NCBI RefSeq assembly: GCF_021044935.1
Contig: NZ_JAJNMP010000002.1
Span: 1 to 64,000 of the forward strand
From: Agromyces cavernae
Lineage (GTDB): Bacteria; Actinomycetota; Actinomycetes; Actinomycetales; Microbacteriaceae
Direction of reading: 5' to 3'
Length of the DNA stretch: 64,000 nt
Positions within the stretch are counted from its first letter, which is position 1. Every line of letters begins with the position of its first letter. The notes under the pieces were generated by a model. It was not told the DNA's origin and did no database searches. It saw only the letters and a list, made by a program, of their open reading frames with translations. Of this stretch, positions 27,801-38,898 are shown piece after piece. The translations under genes and the position numbers were made by a program.

Positions 27801-29967
27801 TACCGACAAGGTCCTTGTGCTCGCCATAGGACTTGAGGACTACGCCTACGGAGAGACCTTCTCGCTTCCGGGGGTCGCTTCGGACGCGGTGCGCTTTGCG
27901 CAGTGGGCCGTCAACTGTTCGGTGCCGCCGAAGCAGGTCTGGCTGGCCCGCTCATGGTCTGGCGCCGAGACCCCGGCACCGGATGGAGTCCTCACGTTCG
28001 CCGGCACTCAGCATGATCTTGAGGATCTGTTCATCAAGGCATCGAGGGAACGAGGCGACCTACTGGTGGTCTATTGGAGTGGGCACGGAGTGCTCAACCG
28101 AGATGGACAACGAGTGCTCTATGCGGCAGATGCGTACGCCGACGCTCCGCGAGTGTTCGTTGTTGATCAGGTCCTTCGCTACTTGACCTCCGATGCGTTC
28201 CCCGGTTTCGACAACCAAGTCGTGTTCATTGATGCGTGCGCCAATTTCGCGGCCGAAATGAAGATACCCGACGACCTCGCGTCGGGCCCGTTGAATCCGA
28301 ACGGCAGGACCTTTCGTGGGCTCTCGCAATCAACATTGTTTGCCGCTTCACAGGGGGAGTATGCAACACACGATCGCCTGAAGCGGGAGGCTGCGTTCTC
28401 CGATAGCCTCTTTCGTTGGCTTGAGCAGAACGTTTCCCTCCCGATCGATTTCCCGAAAGTCGTGCAGCACATTGACGACAGCTTCGAGGAGTTGAACGCA
28501 AAGGGCGTCACTCGGCAGCATCCTGTGACCCGCATATTTGAGACTGGCGGGGGAGGCCGGAACGTCCATGAGTTCGGTGGTGGGATTCCTGTGTCTGGGC
28601 GGACCCAGGAAGTCTTGTCATCTACGGGTATGTCGCCGAGGCAGTTGAACCGTGTTGAGCGCGAACTGAGGAGCGGTGCCGCGCTAACTGAGGCAGAGCT
28701 GCGACAGGAGCTGCTTACTGCCCTGGATGGCCAGGTCGACGGAAGCGGTCAAGAGACGGTTGATCTCGTTGCATTGGTCGTGACCAATTTCGACAACCGT
28801 CGTCGCCTCATTGAGGCCCTGCAGGCTCGAGCGGCGACTCCCGCGGAGCGGTCTTTCGATCTCGAGACCTTCCTCGATCGTCAGCGCGCCGTGTCAAGCT
28901 TTGTCGAGGCGTTTGGCACCATCAATCGGCAGCAAATGAACGAGGCGTTTCGAATCGTGGTGCCGGAGCGAACCGGTTCGATGCCCGCCGACCTCGAGCA
29001 GGCGCTGGAGTTTGCTGCTGCATACTCGGGGCCACCTGCCTATGAATCACTTACCAAGTTCGCCGTCTCGCTCGAGTGCCTCACGGGCAATCAGCTTCCC
29101 GACGAACTTTTCGATCCTTACATCAGTCGCCCCAACTTGAACTTGCTTCGGGCTGGTGCTGCCGCACCGGCCGAGGGCATCGCCAGACTCGTTATCGAGA
29201 TCCCGTGTGTAGAGGGGCCAGAGGCTCGATTCTCTTGGCCGGCTGAGGTCGTCGCCCATGTGAAGGACCCGCGCAATGGTTGGCAGCCCAAGTCGGTTGT
29301 ATCGTGTCAACGCACACCTGACGGATTCCGGGAGGCCGCGATTCCGCTCATCATCCAGATGGCCAGCGACTACCCTTCTTTCTCAGTTGGGTTCTTGCTG
29401 CCTCGAGCGGCGTTTGTTGCGCTCCCTGAGAGGTGGCCATTTGCAGCGAGCCCATTGGAGGCCTCCCGGCCTCTTGGGCAAGCATGGCCGACGGCGCTTC
29501 ACGTCGCGGAGCGTCGTGCCTACGAGCCCGTGTTCAGGCAGTGGAAGAATGCCGTCGAACGAATTGCCGAAAGTCTGCAATTCAACTCACCGACCCTTGA
29601 ATGGATCTCCGGAACATCAAGCGTCACTGCCATTCAGGACTCGGTTGCCGGTAGCAAAGCGCATCTCCAGGGATTCGATTTTGCCATCGGAACTGTCCCG
29701 GACGATCTACGCCGTGATCCTCTCATCGCAAGCATTGTCGGCGGAGCACCCTATGTCTTCTGGGCGACCGATCCACCATCGGATTGGATCAAGGCCAAAC
29801 AGATGCTTGAACAGTTCGTGTCGGACGGCGATTTCACAACGATTCCCGAACGCCTGCTGGCGCTTCGGAGAGGCGATTCCGAGGGGCTTGCAAGCACTTT
29901 GCGGTTGGTGTGGGACGATCCCGATTCGCTGCCGCCCCGCCGCTCAGAGTTGCCGGCCATGGCATAA
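27787..29967 (+). CDS. Caspase-VMAP fusion protein of MoxR/vWA ternary system
   Basis: This 726-residue protein joins a caspase-like peptidase to a VMAP C-terminal domain. The peptidase (residues about 8-250) has the His motif VYWSGHGV (H100) and the Cys motif VVFIDACAN (C151), so the dyad looks intact. Residues about 280-460 are helical adaptor segments. The C-terminal region (about 460-720) has the VMAP-C features: LVIEIP, the RRAYEPVFRQW helix, PYVFWATDPP and the closing LRLVWDDPDSLPP. In the ternary conflict systems described by Aravind and colleagues, VMAP couples a vWA/MoxR chaperone pair to an effector. ATG 27787 has GAAGGAG upstream and overlaps the hydrolase gene by 14 bp. Confidence 0.82.
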   Translation: MATISTDKVLVLAIGLEDYAYGETFSLPGVASDAVRFAQWAVNCSVPPKQVWLARSWSGAETPAPDGVLTFAGTQHDLEDLFIKASRERGDLLVVYWSGHGVLNRDGQRVLYAADAYADAPRVFVVDQVLRYLTSDAFPGFDNQVVFIDACANFAAEMKIPDDLASGPLNPNGRTFRGLSQSTLFAASQGEYATHDRLKREAAFSDSLFRWLEQNVSLPIDFPKVVQHIDDSFEELNAKGVTRQHPVTRIFETGGGGRNVHEFGGGIPVSGRTQEVLSSTGMSPRQLNRVERELRSGAALTEAELRQELLTALDGQVDGSGQETVDLVALVVTNFDNRRRLIEALQARAATPAERSFDLETFLDRQRAVSSFVEAFGTINRQQMNEAFRIVVPERTGSMPADLEQALEFAAAYSGPPAYESLTKFAVSLECLTGNQLPDELFDPYISRPNLNLLRAGAAAPAEGIARLVIEIPCVEGPEARFSWPAEVVAHVKDPRNGWQPKSVVSCQRTPDGFREAAIPLIIQMASDYPSFSVGFLLPRAAFVALPERWPFAASPLEASRPLGQAWPTALHVAERRAYEPVFRQWKNAVERIAESLQFNSPTLEWISGTSSVTAIQDSVAGSKAHLQGFDFAIGTVPDDLRRDPLIASIVGGAPYVFWATDPPSDWIKAKQMLEQFVSDGDFTTIPERLLALRRGDSEGLASTLRLVWDDPDSLPPRRSELPAMA

Positions 29968-29978
29968 GGGGCGAAGAA

Positions 29979-30943
<965 letters not shown>

Positions 30944-30944
<1 letters not shown>

Positions 30945-33900
30945 TGCTTGATCGACTAATTCGAGCACTCCAAGTTTCCGGAATCGAACCAGAATGGCGA
31001 GATCTCGCTGACATTCTCTGGCTCGCCAGGTTGGTTCGTTCCGACTCTGACGGGGAACCGACCGAGCAGCTAGGAGAAGAAGCCGCAGAGCCGGAAGCGG
31101 TCGAGGCGCCACCGGTCCCAGCGTCATCCAAGGTGGCATCCGACGATGATGTCGTCGATGTTCCGCAACCGTCACATCCCATAACTGAGCGACTGCCGCG
31201 GACACTGGGCCGGACGGCGTCCGCGGGGGCCGCCGCAACGACGGGGTTCGAACTTCGCGATCCGGCTCATAACACGCTGCCAGGTGAACGCGAAATCAAC
31301 CGAGCCATTCGACCTCTGAAGGTACGGCGCGCGTCCCACCGGCTTCACACCCTTGACGTCGAACGCACCGTCGACTTCTACTGCGCGACGGGCCTTCTCA
31401 TCCCGGTTGAGGGTCCGGCTAAGGTTCGTTGGTTCGAGGAGCTTTCCATCGTTCTCGATGCGGGACCAACGATGTTGCCGTGGGGATCGACCGTGAGTGC
31501 GCTGACGCGACTCTTCGAACGGTACGGCGCTTTCGACCGCGTCGTGCAGTGGAAGCTCGTTGAGGGGACCGCTGGTGTTGAACTCGTTTCGGCGGCTGAC
31601 CGGAGACACGGCATCAGAGAGTTGATTGACTACAACGGCCGCCGTCTCACCCTGGTCGTGTCCGATTGCGTCGGAGCGATGTGGACTCGTCCGGATATTT
31701 GGGCAGCCATTGACCTGTGGGGCCGCAGTGGGCCGGTCGCATTGGTGCAGGTGCTGCCCGAGCGGCTTTGGGCCGCCACGGCACTCGGCAATGTGGACGC
31801 AGGTGTCTCGGCGGACCGTCGAGGTGAGCCGAACAGAAATCTGAACGTCAAGTTGCCATGGTGGTGGCTGTCACCGACCCGAGCGAACGTGCTGCCCGTC
31901 ATTAGCCTCGATACTGATCGCCTCACGTCCTGGGCGCGCATGCTGATGGGATCTGGGGCGTCTGTCGCCGGCGTAACCCTGCCTCCCACACCCCTGGGAG
32001 ATGATCGAACGGATGTGAGTCAGCGGTCGCCCGACGAGCGCCTTGACATTTTCCGCTCCACGGTGTCAATGGAAGCCTCCCAACTTGCCACGATGCTGTC
32101 GGCCGTCGAGGTGACATTCCCGATCGCTCGACTGCTCCTCGATCGGTTGGTTCCCGGTGCAACACAAGTGCAACTCGCCGAGGTGCTCGCGGGTGGATTG
32201 CTGTTCGAACTAGAACCAGGCACCGGCAATTTCGAGTTCCACCCGGGAGTTCGCGAGCTCCTACAGCGGTATCTCACCGTGACAACGACGCTCGATGTGT
32301 GGCGAGTCGTGAGTCCATATCTGGAAGCATCGAATCCATCTTCGGCGCCGTTCTCCATCATGGAGGGCTCGGTGGCTGCGCCGACGGCGGGGATGAGTGC
32401 AGTAATCCAGTCTCTCGGCGAGCGGTTTGGATTCCAAACACCGGACTCGATCGCTCGCGCGGCCGGGCCCTCGTCGCGGGACGACACGGCCGCTCCTCCT
32501 GGGAGTGCGAGTGAAGAGACCCCACCTGGTCAATTCGTCGACCTCAAACCAAACGTTGTCATCCTCGAGGGTGGAAAACTCGCCGCGCCCGCGTCCTCCG
32601 AACCGGTCGACGAGTTTCATACGACGAGGGCTGATATCGACGCCATTTTCGAGACGCATCTGCCCGCGTTCATCGCAGCGCATGAGCCCGGTCCGGTGCC
32701 AGTCATGCTCTACGCGCAGGGCGGACTCACGGACAAGGAGACGAGTCTTGGCGTCGCCGAGCAGCAGGTGGCCTGGTGGAAGGACAACGGCGTCTATCCG
32801 ATCCATTTCGTGTGGGAGACCGGCCTCGGCGCGGAGCTCTGGGACGCGATGCGGGAGTGGGCGTCGGGCGGTCGTCGCGGCTGGGTGGAGGATGCGAAGG
32901 ACTCGTTCGTAGAGGTCGCCACTCGGCTGCTCGGCGGCGGCCGGATCTGGAACGACATGAAGATCGACGCGGCCGCGGCAGCCGCGAAAGGCGGCGGCGG
33001 GCACTATTTCGTGCGCGCCCTCGCGAAGTTCATGGCGGCGCACCCGAATGCCATCGAGGTGCACGCGGTCGGCCACAGCGCGGGCTCGATCTTCCACTCG
33101 CACCTGCTCGACGCGGCATTCGAGGCGGATGTCCCCGAGATCGCGTCGCTCAACCTGCTCGCGCCAGCCGTGCGCGTCGACACCTTCGCCAAGCTCGTTA
33201 TGCCGCACGCGCGCAGCGGCAGGATTGGACGCGTCGCGATCTTCGCGATGGACGACGAGGCGGAGCGTGCTGATACCTGCCTGCGCATCTACAACAAGTC
33301 GCTGCTCTACCTCGTGTCGGCGTCGCTGGAGCCGCAGACGTCGACCCCGATCCTTGGCATGGCGAAGTTCCTCACGCGAGATGCCGAGCTCACCGATTTC
33401 TTCACGGGCGTATCGCCAAGGGGCGCCTTGGTGCTTGCCCCGTATGCGGTGGGAGTACGCACGGCCAGCGCGGCGACATCGCACGACAACTTCGATAATG
33501 ACGCGTCGACCATGGAGAGTGTCGCGCGTCGGGTAGCGGGCGTCGCCAGCGTCACTCCATTCCTGAATGGTCGTGGACGACCCCGAGCGCCCTGGCCGAC
33601 ATATGAGAACCTGCCTGCGGCTCGCACAGGATCCGCATCAGGTGGCCGAGGCGCCCGCCGCGCGCTCTGCATCGGTGTCGACGCCTACCCCGACGAGGGG
33701 GACCGCCTGCGGGGCTGCGTTGCCGACGCGCAGGCCTGGGAAGAGGCATTTCGCACAACCGGTTTCGACGTGACCAGGCTGACGGATGCAGCGGCCACCC
33801 GCGACGCAATCCTCCGCGCCATCCTCGAGCTCGTGAGTCAGGCCACCCCCGGCGACGTGCTCGCGTTGCATTTTTCGGGACAGGGCACGTTCGTGCCCGA

Positions 33901-36727
33901 CCTCGACGCCGACGAGGAGGATGGCGACATCGCGACGGACGAGGCGCTGTGCCCCGTGGACTTCCGCAAGCAGGGGCGGCTCATCATCGACGATGACCTT
34001 GCGCACATTTGGGACGTGATCCCTGAGGGCGTAGCGCTCACCGTGTTCTTCGATACCTGCCACTCGGGATCAGCGAACCGTGCGCCGCGCGTTGACCTCA
34101 CCCCCGTCGGCAACTCATTGCCGCGGGCCGTCGTTCTAACTAGGGCTGACTTTGACGCGTATCGCGTCAACCGCGGTGCGGAAGTGGATAGAAGGACGGC
34201 CGACTCTCTGCGGATCGAAGCGCTCGCTGCGGTTCGCGCATCTGAGTCCCACTTGCCGAAGCCACCTCGCGTCAGCGGGGTGCGTCGGAACGAAGTACTG
34301 TTCAGCGCCTGTCGGGCCACCGAGATCGCTTGGGAGTCGGGTGGTCAAGGCGACTTCACCCGCGTGGCCATACCGCTGCTTACGGCCAGCGTGGGAAGAA
34401 TCTCGAACCGCGAATTCGTGCGGCAGCTGGTCGAGGAGTTTGGCCCGAACCGCCGGCAGACACCCGAGTTCCACGGCGAAGAGGTGCTCGGTGGTCGCCT
34501 CCTCCTCGCCCCCACAAATGCGTTTCCGCCGACCGCGGCCCCGTCCCCGACCGAGACACCCACAACTGAACCTCCCCCCGACGGCATCACAACGGATCGT
34601 GACGGTAGCGACGAAGCGCCAGTGCCCCCGGACCAAGAACAGGTAATACGAAAGCTCGCCGAGAGGTATGACGCAATACGTCAAGCGATGACCTCTGGCC
34701 CAGAGCGAACAGGCGAAATGACTCGAATCTTCAACTCAATGGTCTCGTTGGCGCCCGTCGTGCGCCCACTACTTGGAGATCTAGAGCGAAGTTCGTCCGC
34801 TGGCGAACGACTTGCGGCAATCGCCATCCTGAGCGCATATCCACGTGCCGATCGACTTGAGTGGCTTGCCGAACGCTTGGACAATCCCGAGGTTGAGGCG
34901 CCCTTCGTCGGGTATCAAGCCGCCCGGGCATTCACGCAAGCCGTTCGTAGTCTCCCTCTCGATGCCATGACATCAGTTGAAAAGGCCTTGTCGCATGCGC
35001 TACAACTCGCACGCAAGCTGCCTGGCGACCCTGACCGCATCACGACCTTGGAGTACGCGCGTCAGGAGGTGGCGTTGCGCAGGGGAGACAGCGGTCTCGA
35101 TCTAGAGAACGATACGCCATCGTCGGAACTTCCGGACACGGCGCCCGCGCCTCCGGATGCACCCGAAGCCGTTCCAATCGTGTCTGATGCATCCGGTCTC
35201 CCGGGCGTGTACGTCTTTGCAGAACTCGCGCAGCCTCTCGGTGCGCGTACGAGCTTCGACCTGCGTGTCCGGCTGGCCTATCGCGCAAGTGAGCCGAAGA
35301 GCGGGATTACAGCTTCTCAGTCCATCACTACGGACCCGCGTCAACCTATAACTGTCACGATCGTTCCCCGAAGGTTCCGCCTCGCTGAAGACGAGCCGAG
35401 AAGTTTCGAGCTCGTCATTCCGGATAAGAACCAAGACGCCTATGAGCACGTGTCTACGCTGTTAGCACCTGAATCCGGACCAGCGGAGGTATCGCTGCTG
35501 TTCAGGCAGAAATCTGACCTGCCCCTCGCGACGTTGCGACTGACGGCCCGGATCACGGAGTCAGGTTCGGGGGCGAAGCCGAGTAAGGTCACGGCGAAGA
35601 TTGTCGAGCCAGCCCCCGAATTGATCGCTTTGCCGAGCCTTAGAGTCGACGAGGAGTTCGTTGAAGGTGAAACCCGCCTATCGGTCCGCGCGAGTGTCGG
35701 CGGCGAAACGGCCGAAGGTCTCCTTCGGCTACCTAGCAAGCGCCGTTTCGTAGGGGCGTTGTACAACCGGATTGCCGGCGTTCGGGCGGAGCTCGCCGAG
35801 CTTAACGACTCCAACAGTCGGGTGCGCACCGCGCTGCGTCGGATGACACAAATCGGAAGCTCGCTGGCCAGGTCAGTCCTGCCGCCCGAGGTTCTTGGCC
35901 TTCTCTGGCAACACCGCGACGAACTTGACGGTCTCATTGTGCAGTCCACCGGCGAGTTCGACATACCGTGGGAACTTCTGCACCTCGTCGCGTCCCCCGG
36001 CGAGCCCGACAACGGAGAAGTTCGATTTCTCGGCAATACCGGCCTGATTCGCTGGGTGTACGACAACCGTCATCCGACGGAGATCCCGGTCGCTCGTGGT
36101 CGGGCGAAAGTGGTCTGCCCTACCTACGTCGACCCTCTCCTTCGACTGGTCAACACGGCCGAGGAGCGGCGTCTGCTGGAGCAGGTGATCCAAGCCACCT
36201 CAATCCAGCCAGAAGATGCCTCGGGCATTCACACGATGATGAGGGATGGCTTCGACCTCTTTCACTTTGCAGGACATTGTCGATGGTCTGAGGTCGAACC
36301 GTCGCAGCAGGAGCTCCTGCTTGCTGAATTCAGCCCCGCCGCAGGAGAGGACCCGGCTTGGCGCTATACCGTCGATGACCTGCGAGCTGACTTCGGCGTA
36401 AGCGACGGAATCGACATTGCCGCAGCACCGTTTGTGTTTCTCAACGCCTTTGACATTGGTCGTACGATCTCGGGTGAGCGTTCCATCGGCGGATTCGCAG
36501 AGGCCTTTCTTCGTGGTGGCGCCGGCGGCCTCGTCACTTGCTCATGGTCACTCAGTGATGATCCATCTTCCACCTTCGTACACGCGTTCTATCGGGCGCT
36601 CCTCGACGGTCAAACGCTTGGCGAAGCGACGAAGTCCGCACGAGCCGCCGCCCGCGAAGCTGGAGACCTATCTGAACTCGCATACGCCGTTTATGGACAT
36701 CCCAGGGCGCGGCTGACACTCACCTAG
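30944..36727 (+). CDS. SAV_2336-type vWA-like / hydrolase / caspase-like / CHAT giant protein
   Basis: This 1927-residue protein has several domains in order. Residues 1-500 are an SAV_2336-type N-terminal region with a vWA-like segment (LSIVLDAGPTM, D172; LTLVVSDCVGAMW) that normally pairs with MoxR. Residues about 580-780 are an alpha/beta-hydrolase with VGHSAGSIF (S712). Residues about 904-1150 are a metacaspase-like domain: the Cys motif FFDTCHSGS (C1039) is present, but the His motif reads HFSGQGT, with Q980 at the catalytic position. Residues about 1235-1380 are helical repeats (RLAAIAILSAYPRADRLEWL). Beta-rich segments follow. The C-terminal CHAT domain (about 1640-1927) has FHFAGHC (H1778) but VFLNAFDIG with F1836 where Cys is expected. 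Base composition of 32.65-34.1 kb is higher-GC than the rest, suggesting fusion by transfer. Confidence 0.82.
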
Positions 36728-37227
36728 AATGCACCGGTGGCCGCATGACGCTTATGCGTACTTGGCTCTCGTGGGCTCTCGCGCAGCGTGACCCCAGCCT
36801 TGATGATCGCCACGCGCATGGTCACTTGATTCACATCCATCCGCTTCGCAGCCGGCGACAACGACAGCCCCGACTCATACAGTCGCGCCGATTCACTCAC
36901 CTGTTCTGGCGTCAACGACTGCCGACGCACGACCACATTGCTAGGACGCAGGGTGCCGAGGATCGTGGACTTAGCGACGCCGTACTCAGCAGCCAGGACA
37001 GTCGAGGTCTCACCCGCTTCGTAGCGGGCAGCGACACTGGCGCGATCCGTGTCGCTCAGGCGGTTCCATGATCGCTGGACAGGAGGGAGGAGTTCTCGCG
37101 GAGAATCCCCATAGCTCCCGAAATCTCGCGGATCTGGGAGGCCGTAACAGAGGGTCGTTGATCTATTGGAACAGAGGTAGATAATCCCGACCGGAATGTC
37201 CCGGAAACTCAAGGGTTTCCGGGACAT
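36724..37227 (-). CDS. Helix-turn-helix protein, resolvase/transposase-like remnant
   Basis: This frame of 167 residues carries two HTH-like units: LSDTDRASVAARYEAGETST with VLAAEYGVAKSTILGTL, and LTPEQVSESARLYESGLSLS followed by a second recognition-type helix. The pattern is that of the DNA-binding C-terminus of serine recombinases and related transposon proteins; no catalytic domain is present. The first codons lie inside the duplicated hairpin at 37195-37228, so the true start may be further in, or the gene may be a truncated 3' part. It converges on the giant gene and overlaps its stop by 4 bp. Confidence 0.55.
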   Translation of the reverse strand: MSRKPLSFRDIPVGIIYLCSNRSTTLCYGLPDPRDFGSYGDSPRELLPPVQRSWNRLSDTDRASVAARYEAGETSTVLAAEYGVAKSTILGTLRPSNVVVRRQSLTPEQVSESARLYESGLSLSPAAKRMDVNQVTMRVAIIKAGVTLRESPREPSTHKRHAATGAF

Positions 37228-37228
37228 T
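37195..37228. terminator. Duplicated island hairpin, right copy
   Basis: AATGTCCCGGAAAC (37195-37208) pairs perfectly with GTTTCCGGGACATT (37215-37228) around loop TCAAGG. Compared with the copy at 22576-22611 an A-T pair has become T-A on both arms, so pairing is conserved. It has lost the long T tract. Confidence 0.7.
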
Positions 37229-37285
37229 TGAGGTTAAGAGACTTGGTCCTTCCATCGAAAACCCATCACTTTTACCCCTTGGACG
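37196..37285 (+). repeat. Island direct repeat, right copy
   Basis: This segment matches 22577-22666, including GAGGTTAAGAGA and CATCGAAAACCCATCACTTT. It is preceded by TCCCGACC (37185-37192), which resembles the end of tRNA-Pro (GCCCGACC). Confidence 0.8.
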
Positions 37286-37844
37286 ACCCTGACGCGGACT
37301 CGCCCTGCGACTTCACCGCGTTGTCACCCCGTCAGAGTCACACGTTTCGCCGATCAGTAATCGCGCTTCGGAGGCCACTTCGGTGGTGGTTGATGACCCG
37401 CAGGATGACGGACATGGTGCCACACCTAGGCGTCGGGTGATTCAGCATCCGACTAAGCAGGGATCATCGCCGCCGCCTCGCGGCCACGCGCGACGTCGTG
37501 GTCTACAAATTGCACAAAGTCACAATCGCGGTCGGCGATCACGAAATCCTCGATCGCCACGGAGGGTGGCTCACTTGGGCCAGGCAGTCTGATGCGTCGG
37601 GCAATCATGCCATTCGAAGCACGTCATGCGCCGATAAGCAATCGAATTAACCGACGCATCGTCGAGGAGCTGACCATCGGGGGCCAACTCCAGACCGCTT
37701 GGCGTTTAGGGACGCCGCGCTGGGATGCCCGATCAATCCCGTTCGCTCTTAGGGTTGCTTCTCGGGGTCACGCCAAGCCGCGCGCGGCCATCGGTGCAGA
37801 TCACATCGTCGTGCCTGCTAAAGCCGAATGCCAGACTTGTGCTC
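37286..37844. other. Island spacer without recognisable gene
   Basis: Short frames in several phases cover this stretch but none has protein-like composition, a plausible ribosome binding site or a motif I recognise. It is probably decayed mobile-element sequence. Confidence 0.5.
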
Positions 37845-38234
37845 ATGACAGAGTGCATTCACGGACTTGAGGAAACCCAGTGCGGTGTCTGCGGAACCAG
37901 GGCACCCGGCGCGGGCGGCCTCGAGGGGACTATGGCGGGGAAATCGTTCGCTCTGGTCTACGCGCCAAGTCTTCGCGGAGACACGTTTCTTCACCTCAAT
38001 CGCGAGGGCGACCACTGGAAGTTTCGCTGGTACTCGTCCCCAAACCGCCCCGCAACCGAGCTGGCGCAATCCGGGAGAGCGTCGACGCGACTCGTGTTGG
38101 ACCTTCGCGGCGTCGACTTCGTACATGAAATCGCCTACCCGTACTCGACATGCCCCGGAGGGGTTTCTGTCACCGACTTCCGGTTCTGGTTTGACGAGAT
38201 TGCGAGGATTAACGCCGCGTACGGCATCGGCTGA
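37845..38234 (+). CDS. Small protein with N-terminal zinc-finger-like motif
   Basis: This 129-residue protein begins MTECIHGLEETQCGVCG, a C-x-H...C-x-x-C motif seen at the ends of various small actinobacterial proteins and likely to bind zinc. The remainder (SFALVYAPSLRGDTFLHLNR...) is an alpha/beta domain of about 95 residues I cannot assign. ATG 37845 was chosen because upstream codons are not protein-like. It lies in the right-hand part of the island between the degenerate middle junction and attR. The function is unknown. Confidence 0.55.
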   Translation: MTECIHGLEETQCGVCGTRAPGAGGLEGTMAGKSFALVYAPSLRGDTFLHLNREGDHWKFRWYSSPNRPATELAQSGRASTRLVLDLRGVDFVHEIAYPYSTCPGGVSVTDFRFWFDEIARINAAYGIG

Positions 38235-38632
38235 CTCCCTCCCTCTGTGGGCGAGGACTCGACGCCTATCCAGTGACTGACACGCCCGCCCTGGCGACAC
38301 CCCGACTGCCAAGCGCAGCCTGGCGCGTTCGAGGTTGTAGGCGAAGAAGCGACGAAGCGCTACGGCTTCGGCGAAGCTCCTCAACGACGAACTGGTCCCG
38401 CTCGTTGAGTGTCCGGCGCCGCGCTTCATGAACGCCTGAACAGGACGAGGATCTCGGGTGCCGGGTTCGACTCGAAACCGGTGGTTCCCATCGTTTCCAT
38501 CGCATTGAACCGTGAACGACCGGAGACGACCGGATAGAATTGGAGACAGCGAACCGCCTGGTTCCCGCTACCACAAGGGAATCCGCGAGTTCCCGAGGCA
38601 TCCGGAGGCAACCCGAAACGGGCTGAACCCTC
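38235..38632. other. Island right end, no recognisable gene
   Basis: This stretch should hold an integrase if the island were intact, but no frame on either strand shows the tyrosine recombinase R, H-x-x-R or Y motifs or a serine recombinase catalytic domain. A 134-codon frame on the minus strand runs through attR and is considered spurious. Confidence 0.5.
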
Positions 38633-38669
38633 CAAGGGGTCGCAGGTTCAAATCCTGACAGCCCGACCA
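38633..38669 (+). repeat. attR-like site (duplicate of tRNA-Pro 3' end)
   Basis: These 37 bp match the tRNA-Pro 3' end (22539-22575) except for A at 38658. The upstream half of a tRNA is absent, so it is not a second gene. It marks the right boundary of the island. Confidence 0.88.
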
Positions 38670-38716
38670 TGTGAAGTGTCGAGGCATCCTTTTCGGATGT
38701 CTCGGGACATCGTTTG

Positions 38717-38746
38717 CGAAAGCCTCTCCTTCGGGAGGGGCTTTCG
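38717..38746 (+). terminator. Hairpin terminator after attR
   Basis: CGAAAGCCTCTCC (38717-38729) pairs with GGAGGGGCTTTCG (38734-38746) with one G-T pair around a TTCG loop, then TTGT. This was probably the original tRNA-Pro terminator before the island inserted. Confidence 0.7.
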
Positions 38747-38898
38747 TTGTGTCCGGGGCGGGTAGTGTCGGACTTCGCGCAATTCTGCTCTGGGGTATTC
38801 CCGTCAGCGGCTGCTCCCAGTTCCGAGCGCGCGGACGTTCCGATTGCGTCGGGGGTGAGCCGCGCCGGGATGCTCAGACCGCGGTCGCGGCCGCCAAC

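Noticed and set aside
38235..38632. Integrase gene next to attR
   Set aside because: None of the six frames shows tyrosine or serine recombinase motifs. The integrase seems lost.
38633..38669. A second tRNA-Pro gene
   Set aside because: Only the 3' half is present; acceptor 5' strand, D arm and anticodon loop are missing.
38266..38670. A 134-codon minus-strand frame starting MVGLSGFEPATPW
   Set aside because: It begins in the tRNA-derived attR sequence; such peptides arise from translating tRNA 3' ends and it shows no conserved domain.
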